Assembly (NCBI RefSeq): GCF_900186465.1
Contig: NZ_LT891959.1
Location: 62,001 to 126,000, forward strand
Direction: 5' to 3'
DNA from: Centipeda felix
GTDB taxonomy: Bacteria; Bacillota; Negativicutes; Selenomonadales; Selenomonadaceae
Length of the DNA stretch: 64,000 nucleotides
A program made the position numbers and the translations under genes. The notes beneath the pieces were generated by a model that saw only the letters and a list, made by a program, of their open reading frames with translations, did not search any database and was not told the DNA's origin. Positions 8,671 to 18,267 of the stretch are shown here, piece after piece (position 1 is the stretch's first letter; the number at the start of each line of letters is the position of its first letter).

Positions 8671-9838
8671 AAACGCTATCCTAGAAACCCCATATGGGAC
8701 AAGAGATCTGCTTCCTGCTGATGTCATTGAAATGCGTTACCTCGATCAAATCCTATCGCAGATCTTTTCCTCATGGGGATATGACGAGATCGCTACGCCG
8801 ACAATCGAGCATTTGGAAACTCTTGTTTCGCGCATTCAGGAAGAGAATGACCTCTTTATTCTTTCTGGAAATAAAAATAGACTTCTCGCCTTGCGCAATG
8901 AAATGACGACGCCGATTGCGCGTTTGGTCAGCAGTCGATTAAAAGATTTTCCTGCACCGCTTAAATTATCGTATATCGGCAACGTATTTCGCATTGAGCA
9001 GACGCAGGAAGGTCGTCAATGCGAGTTCCATCAAGCAGGTGTAGAGCTGATGGGATGCAATACTGCGGCAGCAGATGCAGAGATCATTGCGCTTGCCATC
9101 GAGGCTGTTCTGGCATGTGGAATCAAGGAATTCCAGATTCATATTGGGCAGGTGAACTTCCTCAAAGGAATGATGACGGCCTTTGGGATCGATGATGCGC
9201 ATCGTGAAGCATTAAAGAATGCGATGGAATCTCACGACATTGTGCAAACGAATCAGCTCATTGACACACTCGCTATCTCTTCTGCCTCTAAAGAGCTCCT
9301 AAAGAGTATTCCTCTTTTGAATGGAAAGGAGGATGTCATTGAACATATTTACAAACTCCCATTGAACCAAGAAAGTCAACATGCAACGAATAATTTGGTG
9401 GAAATATACTCGATTTTGAAAGACTATCACTTGGCAGACTACGTGCATTTTGATTTTGGCGTCATTCGTGATTTTCACTATTATACGGGCATGGTCTTTG
9501 AAGGATATTCCCCGGGACTTGGCTTTCCTTTGTGCGGGGGCGGTCGCTATGATGATCTGTTGGGGAAATATGGAGCTCCAATGCCTGCGACCGGATTCGC
9601 CCTTGGGATGGAACGTGTTATACTGGCACGAAAGCGACAGAACGTCAATGCACAAATGGCACAGAAGGACGTATATATCGGATATGGGGAAGGACAGATC
9701 CAGTCGGCGATCACACGTGCAAAAGCCCTCCGAAATGATGGCAATGTCGTAGAGCTTGCTGTCGTTCCGCAGACAAAGAATGAAGCGGCATCCTCAGGAA
9801 AACAAAAGGGATACGTTGCTTTTGAGTATTTCGCATGA
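8660..9838 (+). CDS. hisZ: ATP phosphoribosyltransferase regulatory subunit HisZ
   Basis: The 392-residue protein has a histidyl-tRNA-synthetase-like catalytic fold (ETPYGTRDLLP, GNVFRIEQTQEGRQCEFHQAG, YTGMVFEGYSPGLGFPLCGGGRYDDLL) but lacks a full anticodon-binding domain. It therefore fits HisZ better than HisS. HisZ combines with the short HisG to form the active, histidine-sensitive first enzyme of histidine synthesis. The downstream hisG is the short 221-residue form, which requires HisZ. The start is ATG 8660 with GGAGGAG at about 8646-8652. An upstream in-frame ATG at 8639 has no such site. It is coupled to yerC before it and the HD gene after it. Confidence 0.9.
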   Translation: MNAKNAILETPYGTRDLLPADVIEMRYLDQILSQIFSSWGYDEIATPTIEHLETLVSRIQEENDLFILSGNKNRLLALRNEMTTPIARLVSSRLKDFPAPLKLSYIGNVFRIEQTQEGRQCEFHQAGVELMGCNTAAADAEIIALAIEAVLACGIKEFQIHIGQVNFLKGMMTAFGIDDAHREALKNAMESHDIVQTNQLIDTLAISSASKELLKSIPLLNGKEDVIEHIYKLPLNQESQHATNNLVEIYSILKDYHLADYVHFDFGVIRDFHYYTGMVFEGYSPGLGFPLCGGGRYDDLLGKYGAPMPATGFALGMERVILARKRQNVNAQMAQKDVYIGYGEGQIQSAITRAKALRNDGNVVELAVVPQTKNEAASSGKQKGYVAFEYFA

Positions 9839-10365
9839 TACAGCGTATACGGCAGTTTCTATATGCTGTATTCGGACGTTTGGATGCAGAGGCAAACACA
9901 TTCGTTCGTTGCTACTTATCCAAAGAAGAGCAGACGTTGTTTTATGCCATGCACGAAGCGGATCAATTTCATGCATGGCGTGTCGCACGTAGTGCGCAAA
10001 AAAAATATCTGCAATATGACGTCGTCCATTCCGATGCGTATATCCTGTTGACGCGATGTGCTCTATTGCATGATATCGGGCGCGAAAAGGGGATGGCTGA
10101 TGTATGGGGGAAGGTACTGTCCGTCCTTGTATATCGTTTCCTACCACATCTCGTTGAATACTTCATCCGGGAAACGAACGGACATCGCGGAAGAATTGGT
10201 ACAGCGCTGTATATCTGCCAATACCATCCCATCCTTGGGGCAAATAAATTGCGGAAAATAGGAGCGATAAAAGAAGCAGAAATCATCTCACAGCATCAAA
10301 AAAAACCAGCACCGGAGGATTCACTGGTGCTGGCTATTCTGAAGGAAGCAGATGGAGAGAACTGA
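9835..10365 (+). CDS. HD-domain phosphohydrolase-like protein
   Basis: The 176-residue protein contains an HD-domain signature: an early His in DQFHAWRVA, then CALLHDIGREKG, which gives the HD metal pair. The domain usually hydrolyses nucleotides or phosphate esters, and the substrate here is unknown. The ATG overlaps the hisZ stop by 4 nt (ATGA), so the two are translationally coupled. The last 70 nt of the gene also encode a terminator for the convergent gene on the other strand. Family assignment is good; function is open. Confidence 0.75.
   Translation: MIQRIRQFLYAVFGRLDAEANTFVRCYLSKEEQTLFYAMHEADQFHAWRVARSAQKKYLQYDVVHSDAYILLTRCALLHDIGREKGMADVWGKVLSVLVYRFLPHLVEYFIRETNGHRGRIGTALYICQYHPILGANKLRKIGAIKEAEIISQHQKKPAPEDSLVLAILKEADGEN
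10298..10333 (-). terminator. Minus-strand terminator inside the HD gene
   Basis: Arms CCAGCACC (10306-10313) and GGTGCTGG (10326-10333) are preceded on + by eight A (10298-10305). Read on the minus strand this is a stem followed by eight T. It fits as the terminator of the convergent dehydrogenase at 10444-11397 and lies within the last codons of the HD gene. Confidence 0.75.
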
Positions 10366-10443
10366 GAGTATGCTATCAGTTCGTTTGATCATAACAAGGT
10401 AAAAAACGGGACGCAGGGATGTGCGCCATGGAGGATCATGCCA

Positions 10444-11397
10444 TTAATATCCGCGCATCTTATCTACGACATTGAGCATTCCAATTCGCTGCGGAAAGAT
10501 TTGCAAATTGTTGCGGAAAATTTTGAGAGAACGATCCAGATACATGGGGGAGATTGATGAGTGGTGTGGAGTGATATAAAGATTTTCCACATCCCATAGC
10601 GGTGAATCCTCCGGCAGTGGTTCCTCTGCAAATACGTCTAAGGAAGCCCCACGAATCCGCTTTGAGGACAGGGCATCAACAAGGTCATCTTCATTGACCA
10701 CGTCACCTCTGGATACGTTGATAAAGAATGCAGTCTCCTTCATCATATTGAATGCTCTGCAGTCAAAGAGCTGATGTGTCTGTGGAGTCAGAGGAAGTGC
10801 AACGATCACATAATCTGCCTTGGACAACGCCTCTCCCAGATGCTCCGTGTCGAACAGTTCATCTACAAAGGGCTCGGTCGTTTTCTTTCGCTTGACGGCA
10901 ACGACACGCATTCCAACGTTCTTTAGATGCTTTGCCACCTCTCGACCAATGCTTCCTAGGCCAACGACAGCAGCAGTCTTCCCATAGAGCTCATCAGGGG
11001 CTGTGAGCCTCTTCCACTGGTGTGCTTTTTGATTCTCCCACGCTTCGATGAGACAGCGACTGAACGAGAGCATCGTCCCTAGGATGTGTTCAGCCATGGG
11101 AATACCGTGAATCCCGCGTGAGTTGGTCAATAAAATATCGGAACGTCGGAAGTTCTCGTTGGAAAGAAGACGCTCTACACCAGCACTGTATGTATGGATC
11201 CACTTTAAATTGGGCATTTGTGGAAGAAATGCGTCCATATCCATCTGCGCATCATATCCCAAGAGGACGTCGATTTGTCCAAAATGAACAGCAGCTTCTT
11301 TGGGGCGCAGACAGTTAATATGGCAGTCGCCGCTTTTATGGATGAGATCCTTTTGTGAATCACTTAATTGGATAAATGATAATATCTGAAGCGTCAT
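10444..11397 (-). CDS. D-isomer-specific 2-hydroxyacid dehydrogenase
   Basis: The 317-residue protein belongs to the NAD(P)-dependent D-2-hydroxyacid dehydrogenase family. It shows the Rossmann motif AVVGLGSIGREVAKHL, catalytic Arg in NVSRGDVV, catalytic Glu in FAEEPLP and the His in YITPHHSS. The exact 2-keto acid substrate is not clear. The start was set at ATG 11397 because AAGGAG lies 6 nt upstream; another ATG at 11403 touches the ribosome site. The gene is convergent with the HD gene and divergent from hisG. It separates hisZ from the other his genes. Confidence 0.85.
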   Translation of the reverse strand: MTLQILSFIQLSDSQKDLIHKSGDCHINCLRPKEAAVHFGQIDVLLGYDAQMDMDAFLPQMPNLKWIHTYSAGVERLLSNENFRRSDILLTNSRGIHGIPMAEHILGTMLSFSRCLIEAWENQKAHQWKRLTAPDELYGKTAAVVGLGSIGREVAKHLKNVGMRVVAVKRKKTTEPFVDELFDTEHLGEALSKADYVIVALPLTPQTHQLFDCRAFNMMKETAFFINVSRGDVVNEDDLVDALSSKRIRGASLDVFAEEPLPEDSPLWDVENLYITPHHSSISPMYLDRSLKIFRNNLQIFPQRIGMLNVVDKMRGY

Positions 11398-11474
11398 CTG
11401 CATCTCCTTCTCATAAAATGAATCCTTTGCATAGGGATTATTCTAGATTCCCCGGAAAAATCCTTTTTTAGGCA

Positions 11475-11503
11475 TTGACCATCATGAATTTAAGTGCTAG
11501 TAT
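11475..11503 (+). promoter_or_regulatory. Promoter of the his operon
   Basis: TTGACC (11475-11480) and TAGTAT (11498-11503) are 17 bp apart, with a TGC extended -10 just before. The leader to hisG is only about 40 nt, too short for a T-box or a his leader peptide. Confidence 0.8.
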
Positions 11504-11551
11504 GTGCTCATATTAGTTCTTTAATGGACTAAAGGATTGGAGCTGTTTTCT

Positions 11552-12217
11552 ATGGAAAATTACATGAATGATTATTTGACGATAGCTTTGCCAAAAGGGA
11601 AATTGTTTACCATCTCTAAGAATCTTCTTCATCGTGTTGGACTTTCAGCGGATCACCTGAGTGAAAAATCTCGTAAACTTGTCATCGAAAACGAAGATCT
11701 AAAGGTACGATTTATCATTGCCAAAACATCGGATGTTCCGACCTATGTCGAATATGGCGCTGCGGATATCGGAATCATAGGGAAGGATGTTCTGCTGGAA
11801 TCCCAAAAAGATGTGTATGAAATTTTGGATCTTGGCTTTGGAAAATGTCATTTGATGATGGCTGTTCCCCAAAAGGAAAAGCGTCGACGTTTGCTCGATT
11901 ACTCCTATACAAGAGTCGCAACCAAATACCCTCATATTGCAGAAAGTTTTTTTGCAAGGCAGGGGATGCAGATGGAGTACATCAAGTTAAACGGCTCCAT
12001 TGAACTCGGTCCCATTGTTGGGCTGTCCGAGAGCATCGTAGATATTGTTGAAACGGGAACGACGCTGGCAGAAAACGATCTGGAAGAGATCGCACACATC
12101 TTGGATGTGAGTGCACGCCTTATTGTCAACCGCGTGAGCTTCAAACTGAAATTTCATCGAATCAATGAGATTGTCAATAACCTGAGACCAATCATAGAGA
12201 GTGGGGAAATCCTATGA
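11552..12217 (+). CDS. hisG: ATP phosphoribosyltransferase catalytic subunit (short form)
   Basis: The 221-residue protein catalyses the first step of histidine synthesis, ATP plus PRPP to phosphoribosyl-ATP. Motifs include TIALPKGKLF, YVEYGAADIGIIGKDVLLE and the PRPP loop DIVETGTTLAEN. It lacks the C-terminal regulatory domain of the long form and therefore needs HisZ (8660-9838). The start is ATG 11552 with TTGGAG 9 nt before; a TTG at 11537 lies inside that ribosome site. The stop overlaps the hisD start by 4 nt. Confidence 0.95.
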   Translation: MENYMNDYLTIALPKGKLFTISKNLLHRVGLSADHLSEKSRKLVIENEDLKVRFIIAKTSDVPTYVEYGAADIGIIGKDVLLESQKDVYEILDLGFGKCHLMMAVPQKEKRRRLLDYSYTRVATKYPHIAESFFARQGMQMEYIKLNGSIELGPIVGLSESIVDIVETGTTLAENDLEEIAHILDVSARLIVNRVSFKLKFHRINEIVNNLRPIIESGEIL

Positions 12218-13560
12218 AGATAATTTCTGTTGCTGATGTCGGAATAAAAGAGGCTGAATTACAGCTCACGAAAAAAGCCTTTGACGAAATTGAGCTGGGG
12301 GCGTCCATGCGGGCGAAGAATCAAGAGATTTTCGGCGAAGACCTGACCGCAAGTGAATTGGTTCATCGCATTGTTCGTGATGTACGTAGTGGGGGGGATC
12401 AAACACTTCTTCGTTATACTAAATTACTGGATGGTCTTGACCTAAACAGCAAGGACATTATGGTGTCTGAATCAGAGTTACAGGCGGCAGCGGATCAGGT
12501 GGATGCAGCCGTTCTTGCTTCACTGGAGCGGGCAGCAAAGAATATCTTCGCCTTTCACGAAGAACAAAAGCCGAAATCGTGGATGACCTATCGCGCCCAT
12601 GGATCGATCTTGGGGCAGGAAGTGATTCCACTCTCGCGTGTTGGAATTTATGTTCCGGGAGGGACGGCGGCGTATCCGTCATCTGTGCTCATGAACGCCA
12701 TACCTGCCATTGTCGCTGGCGTTGATGACATTATTATGTCAGTTCCGACCAAAGGCGGCATTCTCAATCCATATGTATTGGCCGCAGCACACATGCTTGG
12801 CATCAAGAAAATATTCAGAGTTGGCGGCGCACAAGCCATTGCCGCTATGGCATACGGAACAGAAAGTATCCCTCGTGTCGATAAAATCACGGGGCCTGGG
12901 AATCTTTTTGTCACCTTGGCGAAGAAAGAAGTATACGGGCATGTAGATATCGATATGCTCGCGGGCCCCAGTGAAATTCTGATTCTAGCGGATGCGGAGG
13001 CTTCTCCAAAATATATTGCGGCAGATATGCTCAGCCAGGCCGAACATGACCCTCTGGCATCCAGCATCTTAATCACCGATAGCGCGGACTTGGCATCGAA
13101 CGTTCACTGTGAAATACAAGATCAGCTGCAGAGTCTGCCGCGAAGGGAGACCGCTTCTGCCTCACTGGAACGTAACGGACGCATCATCGTGACGGAAAAT
13201 ATTCAGCAATCCGTTCATCTTGCGAACTATTCTGGACCTGAACATATTGAACTTCTCGTAAAGGATGCCTTTCACTTACTTCCAGAGATCCGATGTGCAG
13301 GTGCCGTCTTTGTTGGCGCGTATTCTCCGGAGCCATTGGGGGATTATTTCGCAGGACCGAATCATGTCCTTCCGACAGGAGGAACAGCGCGGTTTTATTC
13401 CGTCCTCAATGTAGAAACCTTTATGAAGCGAACCAGCATCATATCTTATACGAAAAAAGCGCTTGATGAAGTGAGTGATGACATCATCCGTCTGGCAGAA
13501 ACAGAGGGGCTGGAAGCCCATGCAAGAGCCATTCGGACAAGGAGAGACAATATATGTTGA
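12214..13560 (+). CDS. hisD: Histidinol dehydrogenase
   Basis: The 448-residue enzyme performs the last two oxidation steps, L-histidinol to L-histidine, with NAD and zinc. Family motifs are [57 protein letters not shown] and [12 protein letters not shown]. It is about 20 residues longer than typical because of an N-terminal extension of the kind often seen. It overlaps hisG by 4 nt (ATGA) and the next gene by 7 nt, so the operon is tightly coupled. Confidence 0.96.
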   Translation: MKIISVADVGIKEAELQLTKKAFDEIELGASMRAKNQEIFGEDLTASELVHRIVRDVRSGGDQTLLRYTKLLDGLDLNSKDIMVSESELQAAADQVDAAVLASLERAAKNIFAFHEEQKPKSWMTYRAHGSILGQEVIPLSRVGIYVPGGTAAYPSSVLMNAIPAIVAGVDDIIMSVPTKGGILNPYVLAAAHMLGIKKIFRVGGAQAIAAMAYGTESIPRVDKITGPGNLFVTLAKKEVYGHVDIDMLAGPSEILILADAEASPKYIAADMLSQAEHDPLASSILITDSADLASNVHCEIQDQLQSLPRRETASASLERNGRIIVTENIQQSVHLANYSGPEHIELLVKDAFHLLPEIRCAGAVFVGAYSPEPLGDYFAGPNHVLPTGGTARFYSVLNVETFMKRTSIISYTKKALDEVSDDIIRLAETEGLEAHARAIRTRRDNIC

Positions 13561-14618
13561 ACTACCGAAACGGATTGGATCGCATGCCATCCTATGACAC
13601 GACAGAACAGGATTGGAAGATCAAAGTAAATGCCAATGAATCGAACCTTGGACTTCCTCCATTGGTCGAGGAACGTGTGCTTTCCCGATTATCACGCGTT
13701 GCATTCCAACGCTATCCAAATCTGGAATACGATATGTTATGTGAACAGATAGGATGCGCCTACGGATGGGGGAAAGAAAACGTTATTCTTGGGAATGGAT
13801 CCAGTGAGATCATCGAAAAGATATTCAATGCCTTTGGTGGTGATGCCACGCATAAGATCGTTTACCCGGCTCCTTCCTTTTCTATGTATAAAATCTATGC
13901 AGCTGCATCCGGGGCGCAGGATGTTGTTGTCCCGCTGCAAGAGGATTATTCTCTTGATGCAGATGCATTCATTCAGGCCGTAAATCAAAACAATGCATCC
14001 CTTGCCGTTCTTTGTAATCCAAACAACCCCACCGGCAATGCCCTGTCGATTGAAACCATAGATTATATTGCCGGGCGAATTCGCTGCGCTTTTCTCATTG
14101 ATGAGGCATACACAGAATTCTGTGATCAGAGTGCCGTTTCGCTTCTAAAAAAATATGACCACTTGATGATTGCACGTACCTTCTCCAAGGCCTATTCCTT
14201 GGCTTCGTGTCGTGTCGGCTATATGTTGGCACATCGCGATATCATTGACATGGCTGCGAAAACATATATGCCGTATCATATCAATACGTTATCCTTGACC
14301 ACGGCAGACACAGTCTTTCAAATGCGCGTTGAATTTGAACCACAGATCCAAATGATCTGCGGAGAACGTGATCGTATGCAGGAAAAATACAAACATCTGC
14401 GCGGTGTAACGGTATATCCGTCATATACTAATTTTATCCTGATTCATTATGCAGGAGCATGCGCGCTAAATGATGAATTGATCCATCAGGGAATTGGCGT
14501 GCGTAGTTTTCACAATGCACCTCGGCTGGAGGATACGCTGCGCATTTCCATGGGAAGGCCCGATGAAAATGACGCCATTTTTCGCGCAATAAAAGATTAT
14601 GTGGAGGCACGTACATGA
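13554..14618 (+). CDS. hisC: Histidinol-phosphate aminotransferase
   Basis: The 354-residue PLP enzyme converts imidazole acetol phosphate to histidinol phosphate. It shows the N-terminal KVNANESNLGLPP, CNPNNPTGN, LIDEAYTEF and the PLP lysine in RTFSKAYSLASCRVGYM. ATG 13554 lies inside the end of hisD (7-nt overlap), and AAGGAG precedes it. The gene is followed by a 4-nt overlap with hisB. Confidence 0.95.
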   Translation: MLNYRNGLDRMPSYDTTEQDWKIKVNANESNLGLPPLVEERVLSRLSRVAFQRYPNLEYDMLCEQIGCAYGWGKENVILGNGSSEIIEKIFNAFGGDATHKIVYPAPSFSMYKIYAAASGAQDVVVPLQEDYSLDADAFIQAVNQNNASLAVLCNPNNPTGNALSIETIDYIAGRIRCAFLIDEAYTEFCDQSAVSLLKKYDHLMIARTFSKAYSLASCRVGYMLAHRDIIDMAAKTYMPYHINTLSLTTADTVFQMRVEFEPQIQMICGERDRMQEKYKHLRGVTVYPSYTNFILIHYAGACALNDELIHQGIGVRSFHNAPRLEDTLRISMGRPDENDAIFRAIKDYVEART

Positions 14619-15214
14619 GTACACGACACGCAGAGATTCATCGGACAACAGCGGAGACCGATGTCGTTGTATCCATGGAGCTCGACGGCAGCGGAACATC
14701 TCATATTGATACGGGGATTGGATTTTTTGATCACATGCTCACGCTGTTTGCTGCACATGCTCGTGTCGATTTGACTGTTACGTGTCATGGGGATATCGAG
14801 GTCGATGGACATCATACGGTGGAGGATATCGGCATCAGCATAGGCGATGCATTTCGGACAGCCATTGGAGAAAAGCGTGGTATTTCCAGATACGGTACCT
14901 TCTTCCTGCCAATGGACGAAACGTTGGCAATGGTCTCCTTGGACATCAGTGGACGTCCGTTTTTGTGTTATGACCCGGGAACTGAGCCAATGACGCCGAT
15001 GATCGGAACCTATGACACAGAACTCACCGAGGAGTTTCTGCGTGCTTTTTCCTTCCATGCAGGAATCACACTTCATGTGAAAATTTTATACGGAAAAAAT
15101 TCACATCACCGTGTAGAAGCCGTGTTCAAAGCACTTGCACATGCACTGCGTATTGCCATAGAGAAGGACGCACGAGCAGGTGACGAGATTCCTTCCACGA
15201 AGGGGCTTCTGTAA
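14615..15214 (+). CDS. hisB: Imidazoleglycerol-phosphate dehydratase
   Basis: This 199-residue, monofunctional HisB lacks the phosphatase domain of enteric bacteria. Its metal-binding repeats are GFFDHMLTLFAAHAR, DGHHTVEDIGI, SFHAGITLHV and NSHHRVEAVFKA. It removes water from imidazole glycerol phosphate. The ATG overlaps the hisC stop by 4 nt. No separate histidinol phosphatase gene is seen in this operon, although the HD-domain gene behind hisZ is one candidate for such an activity (inference only). Confidence 0.95.
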   Translation: MSTRHAEIHRTTAETDVVVSMELDGSGTSHIDTGIGFFDHMLTLFAAHARVDLTVTCHGDIEVDGHHTVEDIGISIGDAFRTAIGEKRGISRYGTFFLPMDETLAMVSLDISGRPFLCYDPGTEPMTPMIGTYDTELTEEFLRAFSFHAGITLHVKILYGKNSHHRVEAVFKALAHALRIAIEKDARAGDEIPSTKGLL

Positions 15215-15223
15215 GGAGAGTAC

Positions 15224-15835
15224 ATGATTACCGTAATAGATTATGGGGCAGGTAATTTATTTAGTGTCGAAAAAGCATTTTCGGCAATCGGAGCAGAGGT
15301 ATGTGTAAGCGAAAGAGCAGAGGATCTTACATCTGCAGATAAAATTGTCCTGCCAGGCGTGGGTGCATTTGGAGACTGCATGACAAGACTCAATGCGTCG
15401 GGACTGGTTCCTTTGCTAAAAGAGCGTATTGCCGAAGGAGTACCGCTCCTTGGAATATGTGTTGGGCTTCAGATCCTATTTGAGGGCAGTGAGGAATCAC
15501 CGGATGTGCAGGGGCTGGGACTACTGCGCGGACATGTGAAAAAAATCTGTGCAAAAAATGAGAAAATACCGCATATGGGCTGGAATGCCGTGCATATCGA
15601 AGAGAATTATAGGAGGAGTGGACTGCTCAAAAACATCCCGGATGCCTCTTATGTTTATTTTGTACACAGCTACCATGCGGTTCCTTCAGATCCTTCGATG
15701 ATTTCATCGACATGTTGCTATGGAGAGAAGATCACCGCATCGATTGCTTCCAACCACATCATGGCAACGCAGTTTCATCCGGAAAAATCCGGGAAAATCG
15801 GGTTGGCGATGATAAGAAATTTTGCAAACTGTTGA
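15224..15835 (+). CDS. hisH: Imidazole glycerol phosphate synthase, glutamine amidotransferase subunit
   Basis: The 203-residue class I amidotransferase supplies ammonia to HisF. Visible motifs are DYGAGNLFS, LPGVGAFGD, the nucleophile Cys in LGICVGLQILFEGS, and the His-Glu pair in TQFHPEKSGKIG. It starts 9 nt after hisB with AAGGAG upstream. Confidence 0.96.
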   Translation: MITVIDYGAGNLFSVEKAFSAIGAEVCVSERAEDLTSADKIVLPGVGAFGDCMTRLNASGLVPLLKERIAEGVPLLGICVGLQILFEGSEESPDVQGLGLLRGHVKKICAKNEKIPHMGWNAVHIEENYRRSGLLKNIPDASYVYFVHSYHAVPSDPSMISSTCCYGEKITASIASNHIMATQFHPEKSGKIGLAMIRNFANC

Positions 15836-15849
15836 TAGGAAGGGTTTTT

Positions 15850-16572
15850 ATGCTGATTCTCCCTGCTATTGATTTACGCGGCGGGAACTGTGTCCGCCTT
15901 GTTAAAGGAGATTTCAAACAAGAAACGATCTACAGTGAACATCCCGAAGAAATTGCTCTTCACTTGGAAGGAGAAGGTGCAGAATTTCTTCACGTCGTCG
16001 ACTTGGATGGAGCTCTTGCTGGAGAGCCGCAGAATATGGACGCGATAAAGCGTATTCTTCAGGCGGTGACAATACCCGTTGAGGTCGGAGGCGGCATACG
16101 GTCAATGGAATCGATTGATCGTCTCCTTTCCATCGGCGTTTCGCGTGTTATCTTAGGCTCTGTTGCCGTGCATAAAGAGGAACTGGTACAGGAGGCATGC
16201 AGCTCATACGGAAATCGTATCGTCGTTGGCATTGATGCGAAGAAGGGAATTGTCGCAACGGATGGATGGAAAAAATCAGGCGGCATATCGGCAGTAGAGC
16301 TTGCGAAAAAACTCGGCGCATTTGGTCTGGAGACGATCATCTATACTGATATATCACGTGATGGGACACTTTCCGGTGTGAACGTCACAGAAACGGCACA
16401 TTTGGCTCGTTCCTCCGGGATCAAGGTGATTGCCTCGGGCGGAGTGAAATCCATCAGCGATATTGAGAAACTCAAGAAAAGGGAATGTGATGGCATCATC
16501 GGGGTGATTGTCGGAAAATCCATTTATGAAGGAACACTATCGCTCACTGAAGCAATTGCAGCATCGCGCTGA
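15850..16572 (+). CDS. hisA: ProFAR isomerase
   Basis: The 240-residue TIM-barrel isomerase opens the ribose of the ProFAR intermediate. Motifs are [32 protein letters not shown], the C-terminal phosphate site [11 protein letters not shown] and the catalytic Asp in [12 protein letters not shown]. The true start is ATG 15850, preceded by GGAAGGG. A longer in-frame start at 15712 inside hisH would add 46 residues with no family likeness and is rejected. Confidence 0.95.
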   Translation: MLILPAIDLRGGNCVRLVKGDFKQETIYSEHPEEIALHLEGEGAEFLHVVDLDGALAGEPQNMDAIKRILQAVTIPVEVGGGIRSMESIDRLLSIGVSRVILGSVAVHKEELVQEACSSYGNRIVVGIDAKKGIVATDGWKKSGGISAVELAKKLGAFGLETIIYTDISRDGTLSGVNVTETAHLARSSGIKVIASGGVKSISDIEKLKKRECDGIIGVIVGKSIYEGTLSLTEAIAASR

Positions 16573-16608
16573 CATATACGTGTATCTTTCGAAAGGATTG
16601 ATTTCATC

Positions 16609-17376
16609 ATGCAAACAACCTTTGCAAAACGTGTCATCCCATGTCTGGATGTCAAAGACGGACGAGTTGTCAAAGGAACAAATTTTGTTGGACTAAGGGA
16701 TGCAGGAGATCCTGTCGAATTAGCCAAACGATACGATGAAGAAGGTGCTGATGAAATTGTATTTCTGGACATCACAGCATCTCATGAAAAACGGAAGACG
16801 ATGGATCACGTCGTCTCTAGCTGTGCGTCCGAGGTATTCATTCCGCTCACCGTTGGCGGCGGAATAAGCACCCTAGATGATATGCAGCATATACTCAAGG
16901 CGGGAGCCGATAAGACCGCAGTCAATACCGCCGGCGTAAAAAATCCAGAATTGATCCGAGAGGGTGCTTTACGATTTGGCCGTCAGTGTATTGTCGCCGC
17001 AATCGATGCACGTCGTACCGGAAGAGATACATGGGAAGTGTATATCAATGGTGGGCGTACGGCAACGGGACTTGACTGTGTAGCGTGGGCAAAGGATGCA
17101 GTACGTCTTGGAGCCGGTGAAATTCTGCTGACGAGCATGGATGCAGATGGGACAAAAAACGGCTATGATATAGAACTTACACGTGCTGTATCAGAAAGCG
17201 TCAACGTTCCTGTGATTGCTTCCGGAGGAGCAGGAACACTGCAGCATTTTTACGATGTTCTCACAAAAGGAAAAGCGGATGCTGTTCTTGCTGCGTCGCT
17301 GTTCCACTATGGTGAGTTCACGATAGAAGAGGTAAAAACATATCTTAGGTCACATGGACTGGGGGTTCGATTATGA
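16609..17376 (+). CDS. hisF: Imidazole glycerol phosphate synthase, cyclase subunit
   Basis: The 255-residue TIM barrel closes the imidazole ring with ammonia from HisH. It begins with [19 protein letters not shown] and has [21 protein letters not shown] and [15 protein letters not shown]. The catalytic Asp residues are in CLDV and DADG. It starts 36 nt after hisA and overlaps the next gene by 4 nt. Confidence 0.96.
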   Translation: MQTTFAKRVIPCLDVKDGRVVKGTNFVGLRDAGDPVELAKRYDEEGADEIVFLDITASHEKRKTMDHVVSSCASEVFIPLTVGGGISTLDDMQHILKAGADKTAVNTAGVKNPELIREGALRFGRQCIVAAIDARRTGRDTWEVYINGGRTATGLDCVAWAKDAVRLGAGEILLTSMDADGTKNGYDIELTRAVSESVNVPVIASGGAGTLQHFYDVLTKGKADAVLAASLFHYGEFTIEEVKTYLRSHGLGVRL

Positions 17377-18080
17377 TGAATGTAGATATGTCAATGATTC
17401 AATTTGACGACCGAGGGCTGGTGCCGGCAATTGTACAGGAAGAAAACAATCAAGTCCTGATGCTGGCATATATGAATCGGGAATCGCTTGAAAAAACAAT
17501 AGAGACCGGATTTGCATGGTATTACAGCCGCAGCCGCCAAAAACTATGGAAAAAAGGCGAAACATCAGGTAATGTCCAACGCGTAAAAGAAATCTCTTAC
17601 GATTGTGACGGTGACACCATATTGCTGCGTGTCAAGCAGTCAGGCGTAGCGTGTCATACAGGCACCTACTCATGTTTTAGCGGCCGTAAACTCTATGACG
17701 CAGACAGTAAGAGTATTATCCCTCTAACAGAAAAAGAAGAGCATCCATTGACTGAAGTTTTGGCGTCCCTTTATCAGGTCATTCAGAGCCGACGCCTGCA
17801 TCCAGTCGAAGGATCCTATACCAACTATCTATTTGATAAAGGACAGGATAAGATCCTGAAGAAACTCGCCGAAGAAACGGCAGAGACGATCATTGCCTCC
17901 AAGAATAACATTCGCGAAGATGTCCTCTATGAGATGGGAGATTTGTGGTATCACTGTCTCGTCTTGTTGGCGTATCACAACATGACGCCGGAAGATCTGC
18001 TGGAAGAATTGAAGCGGAGAAACAGCGGAGGAAAATATCATAAATTTGCCGGCAAGACAGGCATACGTCCAGATATGTGA
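17373..18080 (+). CDS. hisIE: Bifunctional phosphoribosyl-AMP cyclohydrolase / phosphoribosyl-ATP pyrophosphohydrolase
   Basis: The 235-residue fusion performs the second and third steps of the pathway. Residues up to about 115 are HisI ([25 protein letters not shown], and Cys ligands in [12 protein letters not shown]). The C-terminal 110 residues are HisE ([42 protein letters not shown]). It is the last gene of the operon and is followed by a long hairpin at 18091. The overlap with hisF (ATGA) indicates coupling. Confidence 0.95.
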   Translation: MMNVDMSMIQFDDRGLVPAIVQEENNQVLMLAYMNRESLEKTIETGFAWYYSRSRQKLWKKGETSGNVQRVKEISYDCDGDTILLRVKQSGVACHTGTYSCFSGRKLYDADSKSIIPLTEKEEHPLTEVLASLYQVIQSRRLHPVEGSYTNYLFDKGQDKILKKLAEETAETIIASKNNIREDVLYEMGDLWYHCLVLLAYHNMTPEDLLEELKRRNSGGKYHKFAGKTGIRPDM

Positions 18081-18090
18081 TCCCTCTGTT

Positions 18091-18134
18091 TTTCACCAGC
18101 TATCCATAATGGTAATTATGGATAGCTGGTGAAA
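18091..18134 (+). terminator. Perfect 20-bp hairpin after hisIE
   Basis: Arms 18091-18110 and 18115-18134 pair perfectly around the loop GGTA. The stem begins with TTT and ends with AAA, so there is no external T-run on either strand. It probably ends or protects the his transcript, but it is not a standard intrinsic terminator. It has the same design as the hairpin at 1886. Confidence 0.6.
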
Positions 18135-18180
18135 TAAAGAAAAACTGGAGCAAAAGATATGTGAATCTTATAACTTGTCA

Positions 18181-18209
18181 TTGACAATAACGCAATTTGA
18201 AACTATAAT
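18181..18209 (+). promoter_or_regulatory. Consensus sigma-70 promoter of the carboxyltransferase gene
   Basis: TTGACA (18181-18186) and TATAAT (18204-18209) are both perfect matches to consensus and are spaced by 17 bp. This predicts very strong transcription starting near 18216. Confidence 0.93.
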
Positions 18210-18220
18210 TTAGATATTGG

Positions 18221-18244
18221 GTTATATAACTATAGATTATAGTT
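18221..18244. promoter_or_regulatory. Palindromes in the leader just after the promoter
   Basis: GTTATATAAC (18221-18230) is a perfect palindrome, and AACTATA / TATAGTT arms with spacer GAT (18228-18244) overlap it. They lie around +6 to +29 of the predicted transcript, a position suited to a repressor operator or a leader hairpin. No binding protein can be named. Confidence 0.4.
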
Positions 18245-18267
18245 TTAATCAAGGAGAGTGTTCTTTT

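Noticed and set aside
8639-9838. Histidyl-tRNA synthetase
   Set aside because: The fold is HisS-like, but the C-terminal anticodon domain is incomplete and a short hisG is present, so HisZ fits better.
11404-11551. T-box or histidine leader peptide before hisG
   Set aside because: The leader after the promoter is about 40 nt, with no His-codon run and no specifier or antiterminator structure.
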